Assembly (NCBI GenBank): GCA_015068975.1
Contig: SVJM01000009.1
Location: forward strand, 1 to 64,000
DNA length: 64,000 bases
Source: Oscillospiraceae bacterium
Lineage (GTDB): Bacteria; Bacillota; Clostridia; UMGS1810
Direction of reading: 5' to 3'
The notes below the pieces were generated by a model, which ran no database searches, was not told the origin of the DNA, and saw only the letters and a list, made by a program, of their open reading frames with translations. Numbering within the stretch: position 1 is the first letter of the stretch; every line of letters starts with the position of its first letter. Of this stretch, positions 50,303-57,759 are shown one piece after another. The position numbers were made by a program, and so were the translations under genes.

Positions 50303-50917
50303 TCAACCCTTTTTGCACACAATCACAGAATATATAATACTTATGATTGTGAAAGGTATCAGCATAAATAACCATATTACAGTAAAAATTGGTGGCAAAA
50401 ATATGGTAATAAGTATCAATATACCCATAATCACCATTCCATAGCCAATAAATCTGTTTATCTTCCGGGCTTTTTGTGTATCTATATTATAGTTTTTTAC
50501 ATAATCGAATTTTGGCATATAGTTACCGAACACAATAAACATTATACCGATTATAACTGCCACAGATTTTCTGATATCAATACTCCATCCAAGATTATAC
50601 CCCAATGTGATTATCTGAAGAATAATCGTCATAAGTGGGATTGTCCATTTTGTCACTGTTTCAAACTTAGTCCTACTGCCGTGTTTGTAAGCATTGATAT
50701 CATTTATTAAACAACAGATTGTCTGCAACACACACATCATCAAAGGAAGCCCGAAAACAGCAAAGGCTCTTGAAGAGAAATTATCTGCCCTGTTATACAT
50801 ATCAAAATGTATCGCCATACTTTCGGGCAAATCATTCCACAGAATAATCCCGGGTATAATTGTCAATAAACATACAAATATAGTTATAATAAGGCTTTTC
50901 CATTTTATAATTTTCAT
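50303..50917 (-). CDS. SdpI-like integral membrane protein
   Basis: 204 aa with about six hydrophobic segments and the DUF1648/SdpI N-terminal signature (IPGIILWNDLPESMAIHFDMYNRADNF cut into helix-loop form, residues about 20-47). In Bacillus, SdpI gives immunity to the SdpC toxin and controls the SdpR repressor by holding it at the membrane. The ATG overlaps the stop of the ArsR-type gene (ATGA), as in sdpRI. No sdpABC toxin genes are present in the window, so it is an orphan pair. Confidence 0.83.
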   Translation of the reverse strand: MKIIKWKSLIITIFVCLLTIIPGIILWNDLPESMAIHFDMYNRADNFSSRAFAVFGLPLMMCVLQTICCLINDINAYKHGSRTKFETVTKWTIPLMTIILQIITLGYNLGWSIDIRKSVAVIIGIMFIVFGNYMPKFDYVKNYNIDTQKARKINRFIGYGMVIMGILILITIFLPPIFTVIWLFMLIPFTIISIIYSVIVCKKG

Positions 50918-51180
50918 ATTTTACCTCCCAATGAATATATCCAACTGATAACCTCTTCAAATACAGAGGTATTAAGTTCGTAGTAAATGAAGTTTTTGCT
51001 TTTTTGCTCTGAAATAAGGTCTGCACCTTTAAGCTTTGCCAAATGATATGAAACTGTTGCACCTGTCAGTTCAAATCTGTCTGCTATTTCTCCTGCAGAT
51101 TTTCTGCCGTCCTTTAGCATTTGCAGTATATCACGTCTTACGGGATCGGATATTGCCTTTATAGTTTCGTTTATTCCCAT
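50914..51180 (-). CDS. ArsR-family repressor, SdpR-like
   Basis: 88 aa. The winged-helix motif is at about residues 20-65 (RRDILQMLKDGRKSAGEIA, LTGATVSYHLAKLKGADLI). There are no cysteine metal sites, so it is not a metal sensor. The start is ATG 51180, eight bases after GGGGG; an in-frame start 15 bases upstream overlaps that site. Four-base overlap with the SdpI-like gene. Two perfect palindromes flank its promoter and are probably its own operators (autorepression). Confidence 0.86.
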   Translation of the reverse strand: MGINETIKAISDPVRRDILQMLKDGRKSAGEIADRFELTGATVSYHLAKLKGADLISEQKSKNFIYYELNTSVFEEVISWIYSLGGKI

Positions 51181-51195
51181 TGATATATCCCCCAT

Positions 51196-51277
51196 CTATT
51201 TAGATGTATTTCTAAATAGATCATACCCTATTCGCCCTCTTCTGTCAATAACTATTTAGATATTTTTCTAAATAGTT
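51196..51277 (-). promoter_or_regulatory. sdpR-like promoter between two palindromic operators
   Basis: TTGACA (51243-51248), 17-bp spacer and TATGAT (51220-51225) form a near-consensus promoter. Operator 1, CTATTTAGA-N6-TCTAAATAG (51196-51219), abuts the -10 and covers the start site. Operator 2, with an 11-bp arm version of the same motif (51250-51277), abuts the -35. Their centres are 56 bp apart. Binding by the SdpR-like dimer at both would lock the promoter. Confidence 0.85.
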
Positions 51278-51298
51278 TAAGTATGGGCTATTCCCCAC

Positions 51299-51327
51299 TT
51301 GCACAAATTACAAAACTGATGTATAAT
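51299..51327 (+). promoter_or_regulatory. Sigma-A promoter of the metF-metH operon
   Basis: TTGCAC (51299-51304), 17-bp spacer and TATAAT (51322-51327). The leader is only about 31 bases, too short for a SAM or cobalamin riboswitch. The -35 lies 22 bp from the sdpR operator 2. Confidence 0.8.
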
Positions 51328-51364
51328 GAATCTAAATATACTATTTTTGGAAAGTGTGATTATT

Positions 51365-52243
51365 ATGAAAATATCCGAAACTTTAAAAAACGGGAGGCTT
51401 TCCCTTTCATTTGAGGTATTTCCTCCAAAAACTGACTCAAACTTTGAAAGCGTAAAGACTGCAACAGAAGAAATAGCAAAGCTCAAGCCATCTTTTATGT
51501 CTGTTACATATGGTGCAGGCGGTGGCACAAGTAAATATACTCTGGATATTGCTAAGAATATAAAGAAGCTTTACGGTGTTTCCACTATCGCACATCTTAC
51601 ATGTGTATCAAGTGATAAGGAAACTGTAAAGAAAAAAATAGAAGAAATAAAAGAATCAGGAATTAGTAATATTATGGCATTAAGAGGCGACCTTACTCCC
51701 GAAATGGAAGGGACCGACAGAAGCCACTGGGACTACAAAAATGCCATAGATTTAGTGAGGGAAATCAAGGCTTCGGGATATGATTTCTGCATAGGCGGTG
51801 CATGTTATCCTGAGGTACATCCCGAAAGTGCAGATCAGAAGGAAGATATAAAATACTTAAAAGAAAAAGTAGACGCAGGGTGTGATTTTCTTACCACACA
51901 GATGTTTTTTGACAACAATTTATTGTATAATTTCTTATACAAAATAAGAGAAGCAGGGATAACAGTTCCTGTTGTGGCAGGCATTATGCCTATCACAAAT
52001 GCAAATCAGGTAGAAAGAGCAATCAAGCTTTCAGGCTCTTTTATGCCACAGAGATTCAAAAGCATTGTGGACAAATTCGGTCACAATCCTGATGCTATGA
52101 AGCAGGCAGGGATTGCTTATGCTACAGACCAGATAATAGACCTGTTTGCAAACAACATCACAAATGTTCACGTATATTCAATGAATAAGCCTGATGTGGC
52201 AATGGCTATACAAAATAATCTTTCTGATATACTGGGTATATAA
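51365..52243 (+). CDS. metF: 5,10-methylenetetrahydrofolate reductase
   Basis: Reduces methylene-THF to methyl-THF, the methyl donor for MetH. 292 aa, an FAD-binding TIM barrel. Conserved motifs include SFEVFPPKTD, SVTYGAGGGTSKYT, HLTCVSSDKE, ALRGDLT, FCIGGACYPEVHPES and TQMFFDN. The start is ATG 51365; an ATG at 51326 lies in the -10 element and is rejected. It is followed by the MetH activation gene (2 bp apart) and metH, so methyl-THF synthesis and use are co-expressed. Confidence 0.96.
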   Translation: MKISETLKNGRLSLSFEVFPPKTDSNFESVKTATEEIAKLKPSFMSVTYGAGGGTSKYTLDIAKNIKKLYGVSTIAHLTCVSSDKETVKKKIEEIKESGISNIMALRGDLTPEMEGTDRSHWDYKNAIDLVREIKASGYDFCIGGACYPEVHPESADQKEDIKYLKEKVDAGCDFLTTQMFFDNNLLYNFLYKIREAGITVPVVAGIMPITNANQVERAIKLSGSFMPQRFKSIVDKFGHNPDAMKQAGIAYATDQIIDLFANNITNVHVYSMNKPDVAMAIQNNLSDILGI

Positions 52244-52245
52244 CT

Positions 52246-52911
52246 ATGAATACTGTATTTACAAAAACATATGCCGAGCCTGAATACAACACAAAAGAAA
52301 TACTCAGGTATTCAGCAAGTGATATCAGTTCGGATGAAATAAAAGACTATGCCAGAAAATGTATTGATGAAGCAAGAAGCGATCTGATATATAAGGTGTG
52401 CTATATGGAAACAGATGTGGCTATACGGGGAAATACAGTGGATTTCGGTCTGTTTAAGGCAGAAAGCAAAAACCTGTCCTATACTCTTAGAAATTCACAT
52501 AGAGCCATTATATTTTGTGCAACTGTGGGTATAAAGCTTGACAGACTTATTGCAAAATATATGAAATCAGATGTTGCAAAAGCCTTTATGCTTCAGGCTA
52601 TCGGCACAGAAAGATGCGAAAGCCTCTGCGATACATTCATAAATGATATGAAAAATCAGTACAAAGATAAGGATATCTTCTTTACACCAAGATTTTCTCC
52701 CGGATACGGGGATCTGAAAATTGACACTCAAAAAGATATTTTTGGTATCCTTGATCTCCCAAGAAAAATCGGTGTTACCCTTAATGACAGTCTTATTATA
52801 TCCCCTTCCAAATCAGTTACTGCGATAGTGGGATTATCAGAAACAGACTGCGGATATTCTTTGAATAAATGCAAAAATTGTAATATAAAAGAATGTACAT
52901 TCAGACAATAA
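52246..52911 (+). CDS. Separate MetH reactivation (SAM-binding) domain protein
   Basis: 221 aa, homologous to the C-terminal activation domain of cobalamin-dependent methionine synthase. That domain uses SAM and reduced flavodoxin to remethylate oxidised cob(II)alamin. Recognisable segments are TRFSPGYGDLKIDTQ-like (FTPRFSPGYGDLKID, about residues 145-159) and SPSKSVTAIVGLSE, followed by a Cys cluster, CGYSLNKCKNCNIKEC, at the C-terminus. The adjacent metH lacks this domain. This split arrangement is known in Clostridia and Thermotogae. It has a weak ribosome site and lies 2 bp after metF. Confidence 0.9.
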   Translation: MNTVFTKTYAEPEYNTKEILRYSASDISSDEIKDYARKCIDEARSDLIYKVCYMETDVAIRGNTVDFGLFKAESKNLSYTLRNSHRAIIFCATVGIKLDRLIAKYMKSDVAKAFMLQAIGTERCESLCDTFINDMKNQYKDKDIFFTPRFSPGYGDLKIDTQKDIFGILDLPRKIGVTLNDSLIISPSKSVTAIVGLSETDCGYSLNKCKNCNIKECTFRQ

Positions 52912-52922
52912 GGAATGATATT

Positions 52923-55331
52923 ATGAACCTAAAAGAATACTTAAAGGACAATATAATTTATCTTGACGGAGGTATGGGAACACTTCTTCAGGAAGCAGGT
53001 CTTAAGCCCGGCGAACATCCTGAACTATGGAACATCACCCACCCTGATAAGATAATATCCATACACAAGGCATATTTTGATGCAGGGTCAAATGTGGTAA
53101 ATACAAATACATTTGGCGCAAACACTCTTCACTTTGATGAAAATAAACTTGAAGAGATAATAAAAGCTGCCATAGAAAATGCCACAAAAGCAAAAAATGA
53201 ATCAATAAACACCTCACCCAAGTTTGTATCTCTCGATATAGGACCACTTGGCAGACTTCTTAAGCCCTATGGTGATCTGGACTTTGAAGAAGCAATAGAA
53301 ATATTTGCTCACACTGTAAGACTTGGTGTGAAATACGGTTGTGACCTTATCACTATAGAAACAATGAATGATTCATATGAAACAAAGGCAGCAGTTATTG
53401 CAGCAAAGGAAAACTCCAAGCTTCCTGTATTTGTGTCAAATGCATACTCCGATGACTCAAATCTTATGACAGGTGCATCTCCCGAGGCAATGGTATGTAT
53501 GCTGGAAGGTTTGGGCGCAGATGCCATAGGTGTAAACTGCTCTTTCGGACCAAAAGAGCTTTCAGAAGTAATAGACAGAATACTTGAATGTTCATCTACT
53601 CCTGTGATATTTAAACCCAATGCAGGACTTCCAAAAACTGAAAACGGAAAAACAGTATTTGATGTGACAGAAGAAGAGTTTGCCCGGGAAATCGCATCAA
53701 AGGTAAAAAAAGGTGTCCGTGTAATCGGCGGTTGCTGCGGTACAACACCAAATCATATAAAGGCACTATTTGAAAAAACAAAAGATATTAAAGCTTTGGA
53801 AATTGAACACAAAAATCTCACAGTTGTATCATCATATACACATACTGTAGAGTTTGACTCTCTTCCCATACTCATCGGCGAAAGAATCAACCCTACAGGC
53901 AAAAAGAGATTCAAGCAGGCACTCATTGAAAATGACATAGATTATATCTTAAACGAAGGCTTAAGGCAAAAGGATGCAGGAGTACATATACTTGATGTAA
54001 ATGTAGGGCTTCCTGACATAGACGAAGCAAAAATGCTTAAATCTGCCACAAAAGAGCTTCAGGCAATAATCAATCTTCCCCTGCAGATAGATACATCTGA
54101 TATCCTTGCTATGGAACAGGCTCTTCGTGTATACAACGGAAAAGCTCTTGTGAATTCTGTCAACGGAAAAGAAGAAAGTATGGAAGGAGTATTTCCTCTT
54201 ATAAAGAAATACGGCGGTGTGGTAATCGCTCTTACCCTTGATGAATCGGGTATTCCCGAAACAAAAGAAGGAAGAATAAAAATCGCAGAAAAAATACTTA
54301 AAAAAGCCCAGGAATATGGTATAGAAAAGAAAGACATCATATTTGACACACTTGCAATGACTGTAAGTGCAGACAAAAATGCAGCCAAAGTAACACTTGA
54401 TACCCTTGAATATATAAAAACAAAAATGGGCATCCACACATCCCTTGGTGTATCAAACGTGTCATTTGGTCTTCCTAAGAGAGATTTCATCAATTCTTCA
54501 TTCTTTACTATGGCTCTTTCAAAGGGACTTTCTACGGCAATTATGAACCCGTTTTCCACTGATATGATGAAGGCATACCACTCATATAAGGCGCTTATGG
54601 GAATGGATGACAATTTCTCAGAATATATAGAATATGCATCAGGTATCGTAACAGAAGAAAAGCTCTCTGCAGCAGATAATAAATCATCAAAGGACGAAGG
54701 GCTATCTCCCCTTCAGAATGCCATCATAAAAGGACTTAAAGAACAGGCATCTTCCATTACAAAAGAGCTATTAAAAGACAAAGAACCTCTTGATATCATA
54801 TCAGAGGAGGTAATCCCTGCCCTTGATATAGTAGGTAAAGGCTTTGAAGAAAAGACTGTATATCTTCCACAGCTTCTTATGAGTGCAGAGGCAAGTAAAT
54901 GTGCATTTGAAATGGTGAAATGTCATATGACAGAATCAAAATCAGAAATGAAAGTAAAATGCCCCGTTGTACTCGCAACAGTAAAAGGTGATATCCACGA
55001 TATAGGCAAAAACATTGTAAAGCTTCTTATGGAAAACTACGGTTTTAAGGTATACGACCTTGGCAAGGATGTGAAGCCTGAGGAAATTGTGAATTGTGTC
55101 ATAAAAAACAATGTGCCTATAGTTGGACTAAGTGCCCTTATGACCACAACTATTCCTGCTATGGAAGAAACTGTGAAACTCTTAAGAAAAAAAGCACCTG
55201 ATACAAAAATCATTGTAGGCGGTGCAGTGCTTAACCTGGAATATGCCGAAAAAATGGGCGCAGACAAATACGCAAAGGATGCCATGGAAGGCGTAAGATA
55301 CGCTGATGAAATTTTCGGAAGTCTTATATAA
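52923..55331 (+). CDS. metH: Cobalamin-dependent methionine synthase, without activation domain
   Basis: 802 aa; transfers methyl from methyl-THF through B12 to homocysteine. Domains in order are homocysteine-binding (about 1-295, zinc cysteines in GVNCSFG and GGCCGTTP), pterin-binding (about 315-575, GERINPTGKK and DVNVGLPDIDE), the helical cap (about 600-675) and the Rossmann B12 domain (VKGDIHDIGKNIV, whose His is the lower cobalt ligand). The C-terminal activation domain of E. coli MetH is missing and is supplied by the preceding gene. The start is ATG 52923 after AAGGA; an earlier in-frame ATG at 52893 lies inside the previous gene. Confidence 0.95.
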   Translation: MNLKEYLKDNIIYLDGGMGTLLQEAGLKPGEHPELWNITHPDKIISIHKAYFDAGSNVVNTNTFGANTLHFDENKLEEIIKAAIENATKAKNESINTSPKFVSLDIGPLGRLLKPYGDLDFEEAIEIFAHTVRLGVKYGCDLITIETMNDSYETKAAVIAAKENSKLPVFVSNAYSDDSNLMTGASPEAMVCMLEGLGADAIGVNCSFGPKELSEVIDRILECSSTPVIFKPNAGLPKTENGKTVFDVTEEEFAREIASKVKKGVRVIGGCCGTTPNHIKALFEKTKDIKALEIEHKNLTVVSSYTHTVEFDSLPILIGERINPTGKKRFKQALIENDIDYILNEGLRQKDAGVHILDVNVGLPDIDEAKMLKSATKELQAIINLPLQIDTSDILAMEQALRVYNGKALVNSVNGKEESMEGVFPLIKKYGGVVIALTLDESGIPETKEGRIKIAEKILKKAQEYGIEKKDIIFDTLAMTVSADKNAAKVTLDTLEYIKTKMGIHTSLGVSNVSFGLPKRDFINSSFFTMALSKGLSTAIMNPFSTDMMKAYHSYKALMGMDDNFSEYIEYASGIVTEEKLSAADNKSSKDEGLSPLQNAIIKGLKEQASSITKELLKDKEPLDIISEEVIPALDIVGKGFEEKTVYLPQLLMSAEASKCAFEMVKCHMTESKSEMKVKCPVVLATVKGDIHDIGKNIVKLLMENYGFKVYDLGKDVKPEEIVNCVIKNNVPIVGLSALMTTTIPAMEETVKLLRKKAPDTKIIVGGAVLNLEYAEKMGADKYAKDAMEGVRYADEIFGSLI

Positions 55332-55338
55332 TAAATAC

Positions 55339-55638
55339 AAGGGAATGTAAAAAAACTCCAGATCGCAAAAAGGCATAGATTATACATAAGTCAAAAACCT
55401 GAATGCACAATAAAACTTACAAATTACTCATTATGTGGGAAATATTACATTTTTATGTAATATTTCCTCTTTTTTTGTGCCTTTTTGCTACGCATAAACT
55501 TCGCCTCTCGGTGTATCGCATACACCTTCGGGTAACCCGAAACCAAAGGTTTCGGCTCAGTTTCTCCTATCACGAAGTCTTTTTTCTATCCCCTTAACTC
55601 AACAAACAGGGACTGTAAAAATGATTTTTACAGTCCTT
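55339..55638 (+). repeat. 300-bp hairpin-rich intergenic element, copy C
   Basis: Fills the gap between the convergent metH and partner-protein genes. It is nearly identical to copy B in the same orientation, with GCAAAAAGGC (55365-55374) and GCCTTTTTGC (55479-55488) around the long AT-rich stem, and three serial hairpins after it. The right-end stem GGACTGTAAAAA/TTTTTACAGTCC probably terminates the gene ending at 55649. The outer bases ACAAGGG and CCTTGT are complementary to each other, whereas copy B has AATAAGGG and CCCCTTATT. Confidence 0.88.
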
Positions 55639-55648
55639 GTTGTTTATA

Positions 55649-57745
55649 TTATGGAGTCACTTTAAGTCCATTTGCTACTGCACCTTTTTCTACAATAATA
55701 GTAGAAGGAAGTGTGGTGATATCTATATCTTTTCCATAGTTTATAATCTGAAGATCCTTTATCTCCACTACCTGCTTCATAGCGCCAAATCTGAATGAAG
55801 CAGAACCCATTTTGTCAAGTGCTTTAAAGGGCATATATGCTGTAGTCCATTCACTTGTCACTTTTGTTCTTGCGAAAGATGCCTTAGGATAATTTTTGCC
55901 TTCTGCCTGAATCTGTGTCTTGATATATCCTTCGCCATTCTCTCCGCCATCTTTCAGACGAACCTTAAATGTAAGCATACATACATCATCCAATGCCATC
56001 AATGCGGCAAGGCCTGTTTTGTAAGTAATAGTAACAGATAAATCCTTGCCTGCTTCGTTGGATGTAATAACTGCCACATCACCTGATGTCTTTAATTTAC
56101 TTGTCTTTACACCTAACAAATCAGAAGTTGTGGCAACTACCTTGCCACCTTCGGGAAGGTTTGCATCCTTTTCTACTTCAGGAGCAACCACAGGTGTTGA
56201 CGAATTGTCTGTTGTAGTTTCTTCCTTATTTACAGGTGTATTCTTATCGATTACACCGTTTGCAACGGCATTTTTCTCTACTATGATAGTAGATGGCAGT
56301 GATTTGATATCTACATCTTTTCCGTAGTTTATAATCTGGAGATCCTTGATTTCCACTACCTGCTTCATAGCACCAAATCTGAATGCTGCAGAAGCCATCT
56401 GGTCAAGTGCTTTAAACGGCATATATGCTGTAGTCCATTCACTTGTCACTTTTGTTCTTGCGAAAGATGCCTTAGGATAATCTTTGCCTTCTGCCTGAAT
56501 CTGCGTCTTGATATATCCTTCACCATTCTCTCCGCCATCTTTCAGACGAACCTTAAATGTAAGCATACATACATCATCCAATGCCATCAATGTGGCAAGG
56601 TCTTTTTTGTAAGTAATAGTAACAGATAAATCCTTGCCTGCTTCGTTGGATGTAATAACTGCCACATCACCTGATGTCTTTAATACACTTGTCTTTACAC
56701 CTAACAAATCAGAAGGTGTGACAACTACCTTGCCACCTTCGGGAAGGTTTGCATCCTTTTCTGCTTCAGGAGCAACCACAGGTGTATCCTTATCGATTAC
56801 ACCGTTTGCAACGGCATTTTTCTCTACTATGATAGTAGATGGCAGCGATTTGATATCTACATCTTTTCCGTAGTTTATAATCTGGAGATCCTTTATTTCC
56901 ACTACCTGCTTCATAGCACCAAATCTGAATGAAGCAGAAGCCATCTGGTCAAGTGCTTTAAATGGCATATATGCGGTAGTCCATTCGCTTGTCACCTTTG
57001 TTCTTGCAAAAGATGCTTTCGGACTATTCTTACCTGTCGCCTGAATCTGTGTCTTGATATATCCTTCACCATTTTCTCCGCCACTCTTAAGTCGCACCTT
57101 AAATGAAAGCATACATACATCATCCAATGCCATCAATGTGGCAAGGTCTTTTTTGTAAGTAACAGTAACAGATGTATCCTTGTCTGCCTGTGCAACTGTG
57201 ATTGTAGCAGTCTTTCCGTCAGACTGTAAGAATTTACTCTTTGTACCAAGGAAATCTTCAGGATATACTACAATATTTCCGCCTTTTGGAAGTGCATCAT
57301 CCTCAGGTGCAGCTTCTTTGATATCACCGATAATAACAGTTCTTGTATCTGCCTGCCAATCCACCTTACAGCCAAGGCTTTCTGCAATAAATCTTACGGG
57401 AACAAGTGTTCTTCCGTCGATAATCTGTGCAGGTACATCGAGATTTTTTGCTTCACCATTTACTTTGGCAACAGGATGACCCACTCTCAATGTAATAATA
57501 ACATCCGGAGTTTCTGCCACAACTGTCTTTGTCACTTCTACCCATGTAATTTTAGCACCAAATGCTTCGAATATACCACGCATAGGCACCATCGTTCTGC
57601 TGTCGATAATCTGCGGCATAACATCAAATGTCTTTGGTTCTGAATTGATAATAATCTTTATACCATCATCTGCCAAAACAGAAAATGTAAGAAAAGATGA
57701 AAGTACAAGAATTGTCGCAATCAATAGTGATAATACTTTTTTCAT
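55649..57745 (-). CDS. Secreted non-catalytic partner protein: copper-amine-oxidase-N domain plus three repeats
   Basis: 698 aa with a signal peptide (1-25, ending VLA). Residues about 27-140 form two 'copper amine oxidase N-terminal'-type units (GRTLVPVRFIAESLGCKV), a domain frequent on surface proteins of Clostridia. Three beta-rich repeats of about 160 residues follow, at about 151-312, 333-493 and 529-698, each ending VVEIKDLQIINYGKD. They resemble the CBM-like module inside the neighbouring xylanases. There is no catalytic domain. Linkers are rich in Thr/Pro/Glu. It lies 14 bp after the GH10 gene and is surely co-transcribed. It probably binds xylan or the cell surface; the function is inferred. 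Confidence 0.75.
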   Translation of the reverse strand: MKKVLSLLIATILVLSSFLTFSVLADDGIKIIINSEPKTFDVMPQIIDSRTMVPMRGIFEAFGAKITWVEVTKTVVAETPDVIITLRVGHPVAKVNGEAKNLDVPAQIIDGRTLVPVRFIAESLGCKVDWQADTRTVIIGDIKEAAPEDDALPKGGNIVVYPEDFLGTKSKFLQSDGKTATITVAQADKDTSVTVTYKKDLATLMALDDVCMLSFKVRLKSGGENGEGYIKTQIQATGKNSPKASFARTKVTSEWTTAYMPFKALDQMASASFRFGAMKQVVEIKDLQIINYGKDVDIKSLPSTIIVEKNAVANGVIDKDTPVVAPEAEKDANLPEGGKVVVTPSDLLGVKTSVLKTSGDVAVITSNEAGKDLSVTITYKKDLATLMALDDVCMLTFKVRLKDGGENGEGYIKTQIQAEGKDYPKASFARTKVTSEWTTAYMPFKALDQMASAAFRFGAMKQVVEIKDLQIINYGKDVDIKSLPSTIIVEKNAVANGVIDKNTPVNKEETTTDNSSTPVVAPEVEKDANLPEGGKVVATTSDLLGVKTSKLKTSGDVAVITSNEAGKDLSVTITYKTGLAALMALDDVCMLTFKVRLKDGGENGEGYIKTQIQAEGKNYPKASFARTKVTSEWTTAYMPFKALDKMGSASFRFGAMKQVVEIKDLQIINYGKDIDITTLPSTIIVEKGAVANGLKVTP

Positions 57746-57759
57746 TTCAAATTCTCCTT

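Noticed and set aside
50303-51180. Complete sporulation-delay toxin (sdpABC) system
   Set aside because: Only the repressor and the immunity-like membrane protein are present. Neighbouring genes are metabolic and no small secreted toxin was found.
51278-51364. Possible SAM or cobalamin riboswitch before metF
   Set aside because: The clear promoter leaves a leader of only about 31 bases and no conserved riboswitch core is visible.
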